Assembly (NCBI RefSeq): GCF_023223525.1
Contig: NZ_JALPRX010000026.1
Coordinates: 40,175 to 104,174, forward strand
Length of the DNA: 64,000 bases
DNA from: Roseomonas acroporae
GTDB taxonomy: Bacteria; Pseudomonadota; Alphaproteobacteria; Acetobacterales; Acetobacteraceae
Reading direction: 5' to 3'
In this document: in pieces, positions 43,578-53,108 of the stretch
How the letters are laid out: every line of letters begins with the position of its first letter
Numbering within the stretch: the stretch's first letter is position 1
Made by a program: the position numbers and the translations under genes
The notes under the pieces: generated by a model
Told to the model about the DNA's origin: nothing
What the model saw: the letters and a program-made list of their open reading frames with translations, nothing else
Database searches by the model: none

Positions 43578-44330
43578 ATGGATCTGGATCAGGCCCTGGC
43601 CGCGCTCGGCCTCGAGGGCAGGCTGGCCCGCTTCTACCTGGCTGCGCTGGAACTCGGCACGGCGCCGATCCATGCCGTGGCGGCACGGGCCGGGATCGGC
43701 CGCACCACCGCCTACGACCTGGCCCAACGTCTCGCCCGCGAGGAGCTGGCGACGCTGGTGCAGCGCAACGGCCACCGCCACCTCGCCGCCGCGGATCCGG
43801 CCGCGCTGGTGCGCGAGGCCGAGCGCCGCCGCGCCGCCGCCGAGAGCGCGCTGCCGGCCTTGCGCGAGCTGTTCAACAGCGCCGCCGCCACCCGCCCGCG
43901 CATCGCCTTCCACGAGGGCGAGGAGGGCATCCGCCGCGTCCTGTGGGAGACCCTGGAGTGCCGCTCCGGGGTGCTGCGCGGCATCCTCTCGATGCGCGAG
44001 CTGCTGGAGGCTCCCGGCCGGCAGGAGATGGACCGCTACCTGGCCGAGCGCATTCGCCGCCGCGTCACGCTGCGCGTGCTGCGCAGCCCGGAGCACGAGA
44101 CCTTTGCCGGCATCTGGCCGGATTCCGACGCCGAGTATCGCGAGTTGCGCTGGGCGCCCCTGGGCGCCGCCTTCGCCAGCACCGCCTTCGTCTACGACGA
44201 CCGCGTGGCGATCATCTCCTCGCGGCGGGAGAATTTCGGCCTCGCCATCCAGAGCGAGGAGGTGGCGCGGCTGGTGCAGACCCTGTTCGAACTGATCTGG
44301 GCTGGCGCCGCCGACACGCCGCCCGGCTGA
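43578..44330 (+). CDS. TrmB-type transcriptional regulator
   Basis: A 250-residue regulator. An N-terminal winged helix (LGLEGRLARFYLAALELGTA, VAARAGIGRTTAYDLAQRLA) is followed by a charged helix and a C-terminal PLD-like sensor domain, as in the TrmB family. An AGGGACG site precedes the ATG. It diverges from the peptide-binding protein gene and probably controls it. The ligand is unknown. Confidence 0.82.
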   Translation: MDLDQALAALGLEGRLARFYLAALELGTAPIHAVAARAGIGRTTAYDLAQRLAREELATLVQRNGHRHLAAADPAALVREAERRRAAAESALPALRELFNSAAATRPRIAFHEGEEGIRRVLWETLECRSGVLRGILSMRELLEAPGRQEMDRYLAERIRRRVTLRVLRSPEHETFAGIWPDSDAEYRELRWAPLGAAFASTAFVYDDRVAIISSRRENFGLAIQSEEVARLVQTLFELIWAGAADTPPG

Positions 44331-44399
44331 GCGCGCCCCTGCGGCGGCCTGGACGGGGCGGAGCCCCCGGGGGCGCCGACGCACGCGCCGGCCCGCCCG

Positions 44400-44422
44400 G
44401 CGCCCTCCGCCTCCCGGTGCCG
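44400..44422. repeat. 23-bp dispersed repeat, copy 2
   Basis: Exact match to 26866-26888, again just beyond the stop codon of a minus-strand gene. Confidence 0.8.
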
Positions 44423-44434
44423 CGGCAGGGGGCG

Positions 44435-45244
44435 CTACAGCAGGAAGGCCAGCGCCTCGTCGCAGGGCTGCGCCACCTTCAGCGTCAGCAGCGCGTCGGC
44501 GCGGGTGCGGCCGAGATTCACCGCCGCGATTGGCTTGCCCAGATCGGCGGCCCGCTGCACGAAGCGCAGGCCCGACCAGACCATCAGCGACGAGCCGACC
44601 ACCAGCACCGCATCCGCCTCGTCGAGCGCGTGGTAGGCGGCCTCGACCCGCTCGCGCGGCACGTTCTCGCCGAAGAACACCACGTCCGGCTTGAGCACGC
44701 CGCCGCAGGCGGGGCAGGGCGGCACGTCGAAGCCGGAGAAGTCCTGCGCCTCCAGGTCGGCGTCGCCGTCGGGCGCCCGCCCGGCATCGAGCATGGCCCA
44801 GCCCGGGTTGCGCCGCAGCAGCGCCGCCTGCATCGACTCGCGCGGCAGGGTGCCGCCGCAGTCCAGGCAGCGCACCACGTCCAGCCGGCCGTGCAGGTCG
44901 ATCACCCGCCGGCTGCCGGCCGCCTGGTGCAGCCGGTCCACGTTCTGGGTCAGCAGCAGCGTGGTGCCGCCGCTTGCCTCCAGCCGCGCCAGGGCGTGGT
45001 GCGTCCGGTTGGGTCGCGCCCGGCCGAAGCTGCGCCAGCCGACCATGCTCCGCGCCCAGTAGCGCCGCCGCGTCGCCTCGCTGCCGAGGAAGGCCTGGAT
45101 GGTCACGGGCGGCGTGCGCTTCCACTGGCCGTCGGCGTCGCGGTAGTCGGGGATGCCGGAGCCGGTGCTGCACCCGGCGCCGGTCAGCACGAACAGCCGC
45201 CGGTGGCGGCCGATGAAGTCCTGCAACGCGACGCTCTCGCTCAT
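44435..45244 (-). CDS. NAD-dependent protein deacylase, Sir2 family
   Basis: A 269-residue sirtuin. The NAD site is complete: GAGCSTGSGIPDYR, TQNVDRLHQ and the catalytic His in DLHGRL. A zinc ribbon follows with CLDCG and CPACGG. FGENVP and VGSSLMVWSG are also typical. It resembles the SIRT4-like class II enzymes of proteobacteria, which act as deacylases or lipoamidases in some species. It converges with the TrmB-type gene. Start is ATG at 45244. Confidence 0.94.
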   Translation of the reverse strand: MSESVALQDFIGRHRRLFVLTGAGCSTGSGIPDYRDADGQWKRTPPVTIQAFLGSEATRRRYWARSMVGWRSFGRARPNRTHHALARLEASGGTTLLLTQNVDRLHQAAGSRRVIDLHGRLDVVRCLDCGGTLPRESMQAALLRRNPGWAMLDAGRAPDGDADLEAQDFSGFDVPPCPACGGVLKPDVVFFGENVPRERVEAAYHALDEADAVLVVGSSLMVWSGLRFVQRAADLGKPIAAVNLGRTRADALLTLKVAQPCDEALAFLL

Positions 45245-45525
45245 GCCGCCCTATGTAGGAACGGCCCGCCCGGCGCCTATGGCGCGCGCCGCGCGGAGGG
45301 GCGCCACGCCGGCCGGGCCGCGCTGCCACGACCTCGCTCGGCCCGCGCCGCCACGACCACTTCGGCCGGGCCGTCACGGCTGCTTCGCCGGGCCGTCACG
45401 GCCACGCTCGCCCCGGGCCGCCACGGCCACGCGGCATGGGCATGGTACGGCGGAAGCGTGTATCCCTCCGCTCCGGGCGGCCCCGGCCGCCGGGGAACGC
45501 GACAGGGACGGAAACGGAGAACGAG
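45245..45525. other. 281-bp divergent gap with degenerate GGCCGTCACGGC repeats
   Basis: No gene is seen. At about 45340-45435 a GGGCCGTCACGGC-like unit recurs several times with changes. The gap must hold promoters for Sir2 and the epoxide hydrolase. Confidence 0.5.
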
Positions 45526-46668
45526 ATGCAGGCGCCCGCACCGCTGGACACGCCCACCCTGCCGGACGGCATCCGCGCCCGCATCCTGCCGTCGGTGAAC
45601 GGCCTCGCCATGCACGTGCTGGAGGCCGGCGAGCCCGGCCGCCCCGCCCTGCTGCTGCTGCACGGCTTCCCGGAGCTGGCCTATTCCTGGCGCAAGGTGA
45701 TGCCGGCGCTGGCCGAGGCCGGCTACCACGTCGTCGCGCCCGACCAGCGCGGCTTCGGCCGCACCACCGGCTGGGACGCGGCCTACGACACGGACCTCGG
45801 CGAATTCCGCACCCTGACCATCGTGCGCGACGCGCTGGCGCTGCTCGCCGCCCTCGGCATCCGCCAGGTGGAGGCGGTGATCGGGCACGATGCCGGCGCG
45901 CGCATCGCGGGCACCCTGGCGCTGGCGCGGCCGGACGTGGCGCGCCGCGTGGCGATGATGAGCGCGCCCTTCACCGGCCCGCGCCCGCTGCCCTTCGGCA
46001 CCGAGGGCGCGCCGGCGCCGCCGGCGCCCGACATCCACGCCGCCCTCGCGGCGCTCGACCCGCCGCGCAAGCACTACCAGTGGTACTACGCGACGCGCCC
46101 GGCCAACGACGACCTGATGCGCTGCCGCCAGGGCCTGCACGACTTCCTGCGCGCCTACTACCACCACAAGAGCGCCGACTGGCCGGGCAACCGCCCCCAT
46201 CCGCTGCGCGCCTGGGTCGCCGAGGAACTGGCGAAGCTGCCGACCTACTACGTGATGCCTCTGGAGCAGGACATGGCGCAGACCGTGGCGCCGCACATGC
46301 CCGCGCCCGAGGCGGTCGCCGCCTGCCGCTGGCTGCCGGACGAGGAGCTGGCCGTGTACGCGGCGGAGTACGGCCGCACCGGCTTCCAGGGCGGGCTGAA
46401 CTGGTACCGCTGCAACACCAGCCCGGCGCACACGGCGGAATTGCAGCTCCTCGCCGGCCGCACCATCGACGTGCCGGCGGCCTTCGTCTCGGGCGCGCAG
46501 GACTGGGGCATCCACCAGGTGCCCGGCGCGCTGGAGACGATGCGCACCCGCTTCTGCACCCGCATGACCGACTGCCACCTGATCGAGGGCGCCGGCCACT
46601 GGGTGCAGCAGGAGCAGCCGGCCGAGGTGGTGCGGCTGCTGCTGGATTTCCTGCGCCGCGAGGGCTGA
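45526..46668 (+). CDS. alpha/beta hydrolase, epoxide hydrolase type
   Basis: A 380-residue hydrolase. LLLHGFPELAYSWR gives the oxyanion region, GHDAGARIA the nucleophilic Asp typical of epoxide hydrolases and haloalkane dehalogenases, and GAGHWVQQEQP the catalytic His. The lid domain has tyrosines (WYYATRP, RAYYHHK) that could polarise the epoxide. Substrate unknown. An ACGGAGA site precedes the ATG at 45526. Nothing in the neighbourhood fixes the pathway. Confidence 0.88.
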   Translation: MQAPAPLDTPTLPDGIRARILPSVNGLAMHVLEAGEPGRPALLLLHGFPELAYSWRKVMPALAEAGYHVVAPDQRGFGRTTGWDAAYDTDLGEFRTLTIVRDALALLAALGIRQVEAVIGHDAGARIAGTLALARPDVARRVAMMSAPFTGPRPLPFGTEGAPAPPAPDIHAALAALDPPRKHYQWYYATRPANDDLMRCRQGLHDFLRAYYHHKSADWPGNRPHPLRAWVAEELAKLPTYYVMPLEQDMAQTVAPHMPAPEAVAACRWLPDEELAVYAAEYGRTGFQGGLNWYRCNTSPAHTAELQLLAGRTIDVPAAFVSGAQDWGIHQVPGALETMRTRFCTRMTDCHLIEGAGHWVQQEQPAEVVRLLLDFLRREG

Positions 46669-46765
46669 TCCGGCGCTGCCCGGTGCAGGGCGCGGCGTCC
46701 GGACGCGGGACGTCGGACGCGCGCGGCGCCGGCCAGCGGGGAGGGGGCTACCCTCCCCGCGCCGG

Positions 46766-47908
46766 TCACTTCCCGAGATGCCGGTCGAGGAAGGCGGCGA
46801 TCTCGGTGAAGGCCTCCTTCGTCTCGGGCGCGTCGGGGTCGAACATGTACTGCGCGTGCGACTGCCCCTCGAACACCTGCAGCACCGCCTCCACCCCGGC
46901 CTGCCGCAGCTTGCGGTGGGTGCGCACCGTGTTGCTCAGGAACAGGTCGCGCGTGCCGCTGGTCAGGATCGCCGGCGGGAAGCCCGTGAAGTCGCCGTAG
47001 ATGGGCGAGAGCTGCGGGTCCTTCAGGTCCGTCCCGCCCGCGTAGAGCGCCGCGGCATGGCTGAGATAGCCCTTGTAGCTGACCAGGATGTTGTCCAGCC
47101 ACTCGTTGGTCCGGTAGGTGTCGCCGGTCTCCGTCAGGTCGGACCAGGGCGTGCCGGGCGCGATCGCGGCGGGCAGGGGCAGGCCCTCGGCCCTGGCGCG
47201 CAGGATCATCGCCAGCGTCATGCCGCCGCCCGTCGAGGTGCCGAAGATCGCCATGTTGCGCGGCCGCTGCATCTGCAGCGCGGCCTTCCACACCGCCATC
47301 GCGTCGTCCATCGCGGCGGGGTAGGGATGGTCAGGCGGCATGCGGTAGTCGAAGGAGACGACCTTGAAGCCGCTGAAGGCCGCCATCAGCGTCGCCTCCT
47401 GCGTGCCCGCCTCGCCGGGGTTGTAGACGTAGCCGCCGCCATGGACGTGCACCAGCAGCCGGTCCCGGTTCGCCGCCGGCACCTCGCGCGGCGTCAGGAT
47501 GAACGCCTTCACCCCGCCGAGCACGGCATTCTCCATCGAGACGCCGAGCCGCGCGCGCAGCGCCGGCTGCGCCGCCGCGCCGGGGGCGGCGAGCCGCGCC
47601 ACCAGCGCGCGCCACGCCTCGGCATTGGCCGGGTTGGCGTTCCAGGCCGGCGCGCGGTAGGGCGCGGCGATCGCGGCGCGCATGGCCGGGCTGGTCGTCT
47701 CCGGCACCGGGATGCTGCGCCCCGGCACCACGCGCGGCCCGGGCTGCGCGTTGAGCCGTGCCTGCTGCGCCTCCAGCGCGGCGAAGTCCGGGGTCAGCGG
47801 CGTGCCGCCGGCATTCCCCGGCGCCGCGGCCGGCTGCGCCCGCGCCGGCAGGGCCAGCGGCAGGGTGAACGCCGCCGAAAAGAGGGCGGTGCGTCTCGTG
47901 AGGTCCAT
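46766..47908 (-). CDS. exported alpha/beta hydrolase (HSL-type esterase)
   Basis: A 380-residue carboxylesterase-like enzyme with a Tat-like signal (TRRTALFSAAFTLPLALPARAQ). The oxyanion motif HVHGGGYVYN and the nucleophile elbow GTSTGGGM are those of the hormone-sensitive-lipase family; TSGTRDLFLS gives the Asp and EGQSHAQYM the His. Predicted to act in the periplasm on short acyl esters. It is divergent from the alcohol dehydrogenase gene with a 208-bp gap. Confidence 0.9.
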   Translation of the reverse strand: MDLTRRTALFSAAFTLPLALPARAQPAAAPGNAGGTPLTPDFAALEAQQARLNAQPGPRVVPGRSIPVPETTSPAMRAAIAAPYRAPAWNANPANAEAWRALVARLAAPGAAAQPALRARLGVSMENAVLGGVKAFILTPREVPAANRDRLLVHVHGGGYVYNPGEAGTQEATLMAAFSGFKVVSFDYRMPPDHPYPAAMDDAMAVWKAALQMQRPRNMAIFGTSTGGGMTLAMILRARAEGLPLPAAIAPGTPWSDLTETGDTYRTNEWLDNILVSYKGYLSHAAALYAGGTDLKDPQLSPIYGDFTGFPPAILTSGTRDLFLSNTVRTHRKLRQAGVEAVLQVFEGQSHAQYMFDPDAPETKEAFTEIAAFLDRHLGK

Positions 47909-48116
47909 CTGGGCATTTCCTCCGGGGATTTCCCCGCCTGCGCGTCCCGACGCGGTGCCTGGGCGCGGCGCCCCGGCACGACGGGCCGGGTTCGCGGCAG
48001 GTTCGGCCGGCGGCCCCGGCTTGGCAAGGCGGGCGCGCCACCGGCGGCGCGCCACTTGGTCGGCAGCGGCGCCCCGGCGTAGCCTGACGCCACGACAACG
48101 GGGAGGAACGGACGCG

Positions 48117-49286
48117 ATGCGCATGCAGGCGGCGGTGCTGTACCGGCAGGGGCTGCCACGGCCCTACACCGAGAGCCGGCCGATGGTGGTCGAGGAGGTC
48201 GAGCTCGACCCGCCCGGCCCCGGCGAGGTGCTGATCGAGATCGTGGCCGCCGGCCTCTGCCACTCCGACCTCTCCACCATCGAGAACCAGCGCCCGCGCC
48301 CGCTGCCGATCGTGATCGGCCACGAGGGCTCGGCCATCGTGCGCGAGGTGGGGCCGGAGGTGCCGGACCTGAAGCCGGGCGACCACTGCGTCACCGTCTT
48401 CGTCACGAGCTGCGGCCATTGCCGCTACTGCGACGCCGGCAGGCCCAACATCTGCACCGGCGGCTTCGCCGCGCGCGCGGCCGGCACGCTGCTCTCGGGT
48501 GCGAGGAAGCTGCGGCTCAACGGCGAGCCGATCAACCACAACAGCGGCCTGTCGCTCTACGCGCAGTACGCGGTGGTGGCGCGCTCGGCGCTGGTGCGGA
48601 TCGACCCCGACATCCCGCTCGCCGAGGCCGCGATCTTCGGCTGCGCGGTGATGACCGGCGCGGGCGCGGTGCTGAACACGGCGGGGATCGGGGCGGGCGA
48701 CAGCCTGGCCGTGGTCGGGCTCGGCGGCGTCGGCATGAACGCGCTGCTCGCGGCGGTGGCGGCGGGGGCGGAGCGGATCGTCGCCATCGACACCAACCAG
48801 GAGAAGCTGGCGCTGGCCCGCGAATGGGGCGCCACCGACACCTTCCAGGCCGGCCCCGATTGCGCCGCCGCCGTGCGCGACGCGACCGATGGCGGGCTCG
48901 ACACGGTGGTCGAGACGGCGGGCGCGATCCCGGCGATGGAGCTGGCCTACGCCATCACCGCGCGCGGCGGCCAGACCGTCTCCGCCGGCCTGCCCAACGT
49001 GCAGAAGCCCTTCTCCTACCTGCACGCGGCGCTGGTCTCGGACGAGCGCAGCATACGCGGCTCCTACATGGGAAGCTGCGTGCCGCAGCGCGACGTGCCG
49101 CGGTTCCTGCGGCTGTGGCAGCGCGGCAGGCTGCCGGTGGACCGGCTGATCAGCGGCCATATCGGCTTCGACGAGCTGAACGCCGGCTTCGACCGGCTGT
49201 CGGAAGGCGGCGTGCTGCGGCAATTGCTGCGGCCGCACGGCGTCCCGGCCGATCTTCTCCCCGGCAACGCATCGAAGGCGGCGTGA
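48117..49286 (+). CDS. zinc-dependent alcohol dehydrogenase
   Basis: A 389-residue medium-chain dehydrogenase. GLCHSD holds the catalytic Cys, GHEGS the next metal ligand, CGHCRYCDAGRPNIC the structural zinc lobe, and GLGGVGMNALLA the NAD motif. It resembles the class III-like family used on aldehydes and aromatic alcohols. The stop lies 2 bases before the next start, so it forms an operon with the MBL-fold gene. The start at 48117 follows GGGGAGGAACGG. Confidence 0.93.
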   Translation: MRMQAAVLYRQGLPRPYTESRPMVVEEVELDPPGPGEVLIEIVAAGLCHSDLSTIENQRPRPLPIVIGHEGSAIVREVGPEVPDLKPGDHCVTVFVTSCGHCRYCDAGRPNICTGGFAARAAGTLLSGARKLRLNGEPINHNSGLSLYAQYAVVARSALVRIDPDIPLAEAAIFGCAVMTGAGAVLNTAGIGAGDSLAVVGLGGVGMNALLAAVAAGAERIVAIDTNQEKLALAREWGATDTFQAGPDCAAAVRDATDGGLDTVVETAGAIPAMELAYAITARGGQTVSAGLPNVQKPFSYLHAALVSDERSIRGSYMGSCVPQRDVPRFLRLWQRGRLPVDRLISGHIGFDELNAGFDRLSEGGVLRQLLRPHGVPADLLPGNASKAA

Positions 49287-49288
49287 CC

Positions 49289-50092
49289 ATGACGGAACCG
49301 ACCTACGAGATCCATGCCGTCCGCTACGCCACGCAGGCGCGCATGGCGTGGCAGAATTTCCTGTTCACCGACGACCACGCCTCCTCCATGCCCATCGACT
49401 TCTACGTCTGGGCAGTCGTCGGCAACGGCCGCACCATCGTCGTCGATGCCGGCTTCGACGAGGCGACGGCCGAGCGGCGCCGCCGCCCGCTGCTGCGCAC
49501 CGTGCCGGAGGCGCTGGCGCTGGCGGGCGTGGACGCGGCCACGGTGCCGGAGGTGGTGCTGACCCATCTGCACAACGACCATGCCGGCGCCATGGCCGCC
49601 TTCCCGAAGGCGCGCTTCCACGTGCAGGACGCCGAGATGGCCTTCGCCACCGGCCGCTGCATGTGCCACGCCGCGCTGCGCCTGCCCTTCGAGGCGGAGC
49701 ATGTGGTGGACGCGGTGCGGCACCTCTTCGCCGGGCGGCTCGACTTCCACGACGGGGCGAAGGAGGGGCCGGCCGAGATCGCGCCCGGGATCACCCTGCA
49801 CCTCGTGGGCGGCCATTCCGGCGGGATGCAGGTGGTGCGGGTGCCGACGGCGCGCGGCTGGGTGGTGCTGGCGAGCGACGCGACGCACTACTGGGCCAAT
49901 ATCCGCGAGCGCCGCCCCTTCCCGATCGTGGCCGACCTGGGCGCGATGATGGAGGGCTTCCGCACCTGCGAGGCGCTGGCCGACGGGCCCGACCACATCA
50001 TCCCCGGCCACGACCCCGAGGTGCTGCGGCGCTTCCCGCGATCGGGCGACAGCCCGGACGCGGTGCGGGTGGACCTGCCGCCGCTGGACTGA
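49289..50092 (+). CDS. metallo-beta-lactamase fold hydrolase (lactonase-like)
   Basis: A 267-residue MBL-fold enzyme. THLHNDHAGA is the HxHxDH metal motif, VGGHSGGMQ the next His, ASDATHYW the bridging Asp, and IIPGHDPEV the last His. The pattern is close to N-acyl-homoserine lactonases and related lactonases. With the adjacent dehydrogenase it could open a lactone made from an oxidised alcohol, or quench quorum signals; context favours the first, but this is inference. Confidence 0.88.
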   Translation: MTEPTYEIHAVRYATQARMAWQNFLFTDDHASSMPIDFYVWAVVGNGRTIVVDAGFDEATAERRRRPLLRTVPEALALAGVDAATVPEVVLTHLHNDHAGAMAAFPKARFHVQDAEMAFATGRCMCHAALRLPFEAEHVVDAVRHLFAGRLDFHDGAKEGPAEIAPGITLHLVGGHSGGMQVVRVPTARGWVVLASDATHYWANIRERRPFPIVADLGAMMEGFRTCEALADGPDHIIPGHDPEVLRRFPRSGDSPDAVRVDLPPLD

Positions 50093-50339
50093 GGCGCCGG
50101 CCGGCCCGGCCCATCGCCCGGTCGCGCGGGTCGGATCGGCGGTCCGGCGCCACGATCGGTCGCCGGTTCGCGCCGGCCCGCGCCGCGACGGTTGCCCGGC
50201 GGCCGCGCCGCGCGTAGTGCAGGCCGGCGAACCCGGCCCGCGCCGGGCCGCTCCGCCACCGCCGCCACCGCCGCCACCGCCGCCAGCGCGCCGCGCCTTC
50301 CGCCGCGGCTCCGCGGCCGGCCACCTGGGAGTGCATGCG

Positions 50340-51791
50340 ATGACGCCGTCCGAGGAGCAGCAGGAGGCGATCGAGGACGCGGAGGCCGTGGCGCGCGAGG
50401 TCGCGCCGGACTTCGACACGATGCTGTTCACCCTCTACCCGGACGAGGCGACGCTGCAGGCGTTGCGGCCCGGGCCGGACGACCTCGCGACGGTCACGGC
50501 GGCCGACCGCGCCGCCGCCGCCGTGCTGGCCGCCTCGGGCGTCGAGATCCTGGCCCGGGTGGCGGATGCGACGACTCTGCCCCCGGAGCAGGGACGGATC
50601 GACCACGCCTCCCTGCGGCGCGGCGCCGACGCCCTGGCCCTGCTGGGGCTCGACCCCGGCCTCGCCCGCCCGCGCCCGCCGCTGCCCCGCGGCGGCGGCA
50701 CGCCGGCCGACCGGCTGATCCGCGCCTATCTGCACCCGGACGCGACCAACGCCTTCGGCCGCCTGGCGGAGGAGGTGATCGCGTCCGGCAAGCAGGGCGT
50801 GTTCGACGTGGCCATGCGCCGGCTGCGCGAGCGCTACGAGGACGAGACCGCGGCCCGGTTCGTCGCCGGCTTCTTCTCGATCGCGGAGACGGCGCGGCTC
50901 GGTCCCTCCGGCCGGGTCTCCCTGGTCGCGCTGCCGGTCTGCCTGATGTCGGGCGCGACCCTGCCGGACCCGGTGGAACTCGGGAACGGCTATCTCGCCT
51001 CGGGCGCGCTGCGGCCGGACTGGGACGTGCATTTCCTGCCCGGCTGGCGCTCCCCGATGCACCTCACGGGGGTGAGCCCCATCCTGCTGCGCCGGTCGCT
51101 GACCGAGATGGCGGCGGGGCGGGAGCCGGCGGCGCTGCCGGTCGCCGACGCGGAGACCCTGCAGGAGGAGGGCTTCGCGATGCTGCTCGGCCTGTGCGTG
51201 GACTGGAGCCTGCCGCTCTGGGAGGAGATGGAGGACATCGTCGACGAGGACCTGCTGGAGGAGGCGGAGGCGTACGGCGACGACGGCGACGACGACGAAC
51301 CGGAGGACGACGAGGACGATCTGCCGCCCGATCCCGCCACGGCGGCGCGCGACGAGGCCTTCGCGCTCTGGCGGTCCGAGGCCGGCAAGGACACGCGCTG
51401 CGTGCCGCTGCCGCTGGTCCCCGCCGGCGAGGTCGCCGCCGAGATCCTCGATTTTCTCGAAGGCATGCGGAATCTCACGGACGGCCTCGGCGAGATCACG
51501 GATTTCATCGACGCCGCGCGGGAGGAGGTGCCGGGCGAGGAGGTGGTCGGCCACCCGGTGGTCAAGGGCCGGGCGCTGGAGCTGACGCTGCGGACGCGCG
51601 ACGGCCGCTTCCTGGACAGCCGCCTCTTCGCCGCCGACGAATTGCCGGGACCGGTGGCGGCCACGCTGTCCCTGGTCCAGACGCTCCTGCCCTGCGAGCC
51701 GCGGGAAGGCACGGCGGATGGCGCCAGGCCGGCGGACGACCTGCCGGCGGACGACGCGCCGGCGAACGACGCGCCGGCGAACGACGCGTAG
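50340..51791 (+). CDS. hypothetical protein with acidic segments
   Basis: A 483-residue protein I do not recognise with certainty. Residues 300-340 are extremely acidic (DDGDDDEPEDDEDD) and the C terminus repeats ADDxPA/ANDAPA. The N-terminal half has helical segments with no catalytic motif. A YecA/UPF0149-like relationship was considered but not supported by a clear zinc tail. The CCGCCA repeats at 50262-50284 lie just upstream. The gene stands alone between the lactonase and a convergent hydrolase. Confidence 0.7.
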   Translation: MTPSEEQQEAIEDAEAVAREVAPDFDTMLFTLYPDEATLQALRPGPDDLATVTAADRAAAAVLAASGVEILARVADATTLPPEQGRIDHASLRRGADALALLGLDPGLARPRPPLPRGGGTPADRLIRAYLHPDATNAFGRLAEEVIASGKQGVFDVAMRRLRERYEDETAARFVAGFFSIAETARLGPSGRVSLVALPVCLMSGATLPDPVELGNGYLASGALRPDWDVHFLPGWRSPMHLTGVSPILLRRSLTEMAAGREPAALPVADAETLQEEGFAMLLGLCVDWSLPLWEEMEDIVDEDLLEEAEAYGDDGDDDEPEDDEDDLPPDPATAARDEAFALWRSEAGKDTRCVPLPLVPAGEVAAEILDFLEGMRNLTDGLGEITDFIDAAREEVPGEEVVGHPVVKGRALELTLRTRDGRFLDSRLFAADELPGPVAATLSLVQTLLPCEPREGTADGARPADDLPADDAPANDAPANDA

Positions 51792-51848
51792 GGGAACCGA
51801 CGGCGCCGGGCGGGGGCCGCCGCCCCGTCCACCCGTCCGCCGCCGGGC

Positions 51849-52901
51849 TCAATCCGGCGGCGGCGAGGCCAGCCACTCGCGCACCGCGTCGCGCAGGAAG
51901 CGCGCATCCTCGGGGTTCTGCATCGGGTTGCCGGCGCGGTGCCCCCAGATGCTCGGGATCGGCCGCAGCGCGGCGTGGCGCAGATGCGGCAGCTCCGCCT
52001 CGTTGTCGGCGACGCGGAAGTAGAGGTCGGTCGCGCCCGGCATCAGCAGCACCCGGGCGCGGATGGCGCCGAGCGCCCTCGCCAGGTCGCCGCCATGGCG
52101 CGGATCGTCGGCGATGTCGCCCGCCTCCCAGCAGCGGAGCTGCGCGTAGAGATCGGCCGCGTCGCGCGTGTCGTAGCGCGTCTCCCAGGTGCGGAGATAG
52201 GCGGCGAGGTCGGCGGCGCCGCTGGAGGTCAGGTGCAGCCCGGCGCGGTAGAAGTCCTGGCTCATCGCCCAGCTCGCGTAGATGCGGCCGAAGGCGCGCA
52301 GCGCCATGTCGGGGCGCGCGTCGAAGCGGCCGCCGCCGCGATGCTCCGGCGCCGCCTCCAGCACCGCCATCAGCGAGCGCAGGAACACCCGGTTGTGCTC
52401 GGCGGTGCGGGCGCTGCCGCAATTCACCACGATGCGGTCCACCGCCCCGGGGAACGCCGCCGCCCAGTGATAGGCCTGCTGCGCGCCCATCGACCAGCCA
52501 TAGACGCAGGCCAGCCGCTCGACGCCGAACTCCTCCGCCAGCAGCCGCCGCTGCGCCGCCACGTTGTCCCACGCCGTCACGAGGTCGGGATAGTCGGGCG
52601 TGTTCGAGGGCGAGGAGGACAGCCCGTTGCCGAACATGTCGGGCTGCACGACGAACCAGCGAGTCGGGTCGAGCACGCCGTCCGGGCCGATCAGCCATTC
52701 CAGCTCCGGGTGCTGGGCGCCGTAGCTCGTCGGGTAGAGCACCACGTTGTCGCGCGCGGGCGAGAGGGTGCCGTGCGCCTTCCAGCTCAGCACGGCGCCC
52801 GGCAGCACCGCGCCGCCGCGCAGCGCCAGGTCGCCCAGCGCGAAGCGCCCCGTGCGGGTCGGCCAGCGGGTCGGCCAACGATCCATGTCGCCTGCAACCA
52901 T
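51849..52901 (-). CDS. alpha/beta hydrolase of the homoserine O-acetyltransferase (MetX) type
   Basis: A 350-residue hydrolase-fold protein. YGWSMGAQQAYHWA is the nucleophile elbow, as in MetX-like acyltransferases and their hydrolase relatives. NVVLYPTSYGAQHPELEW and FGNGLSSSPSNTPDYP are the family's N-terminal segments, LLMPGATDLYF gives the Asp and IWGHRAGNP the His. It lacks other methionine genes nearby, so it may be a hydrolase rather than MetX. Start is ATG at 52901. Confidence 0.85.
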   Translation of the reverse strand: MVAGDMDRWPTRWPTRTGRFALGDLALRGGAVLPGAVLSWKAHGTLSPARDNVVLYPTSYGAQHPELEWLIGPDGVLDPTRWFVVQPDMFGNGLSSSPSNTPDYPDLVTAWDNVAAQRRLLAEEFGVERLACVYGWSMGAQQAYHWAAAFPGAVDRIVVNCGSARTAEHNRVFLRSLMAVLEAAPEHRGGGRFDARPDMALRAFGRIYASWAMSQDFYRAGLHLTSSGAADLAAYLRTWETRYDTRDAADLYAQLRCWEAGDIADDPRHGGDLARALGAIRARVLLMPGATDLYFRVADNEAELPHLRHAALRPIPSIWGHRAGNPMQNPEDARFLRDAVREWLASPPPD

Positions 52902-53108
52902 GGACCTTCTCTCCTCGATCGTCCGCCCGCGGTGTGACGCGGGACACGGCCCGCCGATGCGATGCGTCGGAGAATGCGTCCCGGCAAGGGCCGCACGGGA
53001 CGAGGCCGGCGCTCCTCCGATCGGGGGATGCGGCGGCGGCAGGACCGACGCAGCCTGCCGTCGCGACGATGCGTCCCGCATCGACGGCTGTCCAGGAAGG
53101 AAGATGCC

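Noticed and set aside
51849..52901. Methionine-biosynthesis MetX by name
   Set aside because: The fold and motifs fit, but no metW or other methionine genes are nearby and related hydrolases share the motifs.
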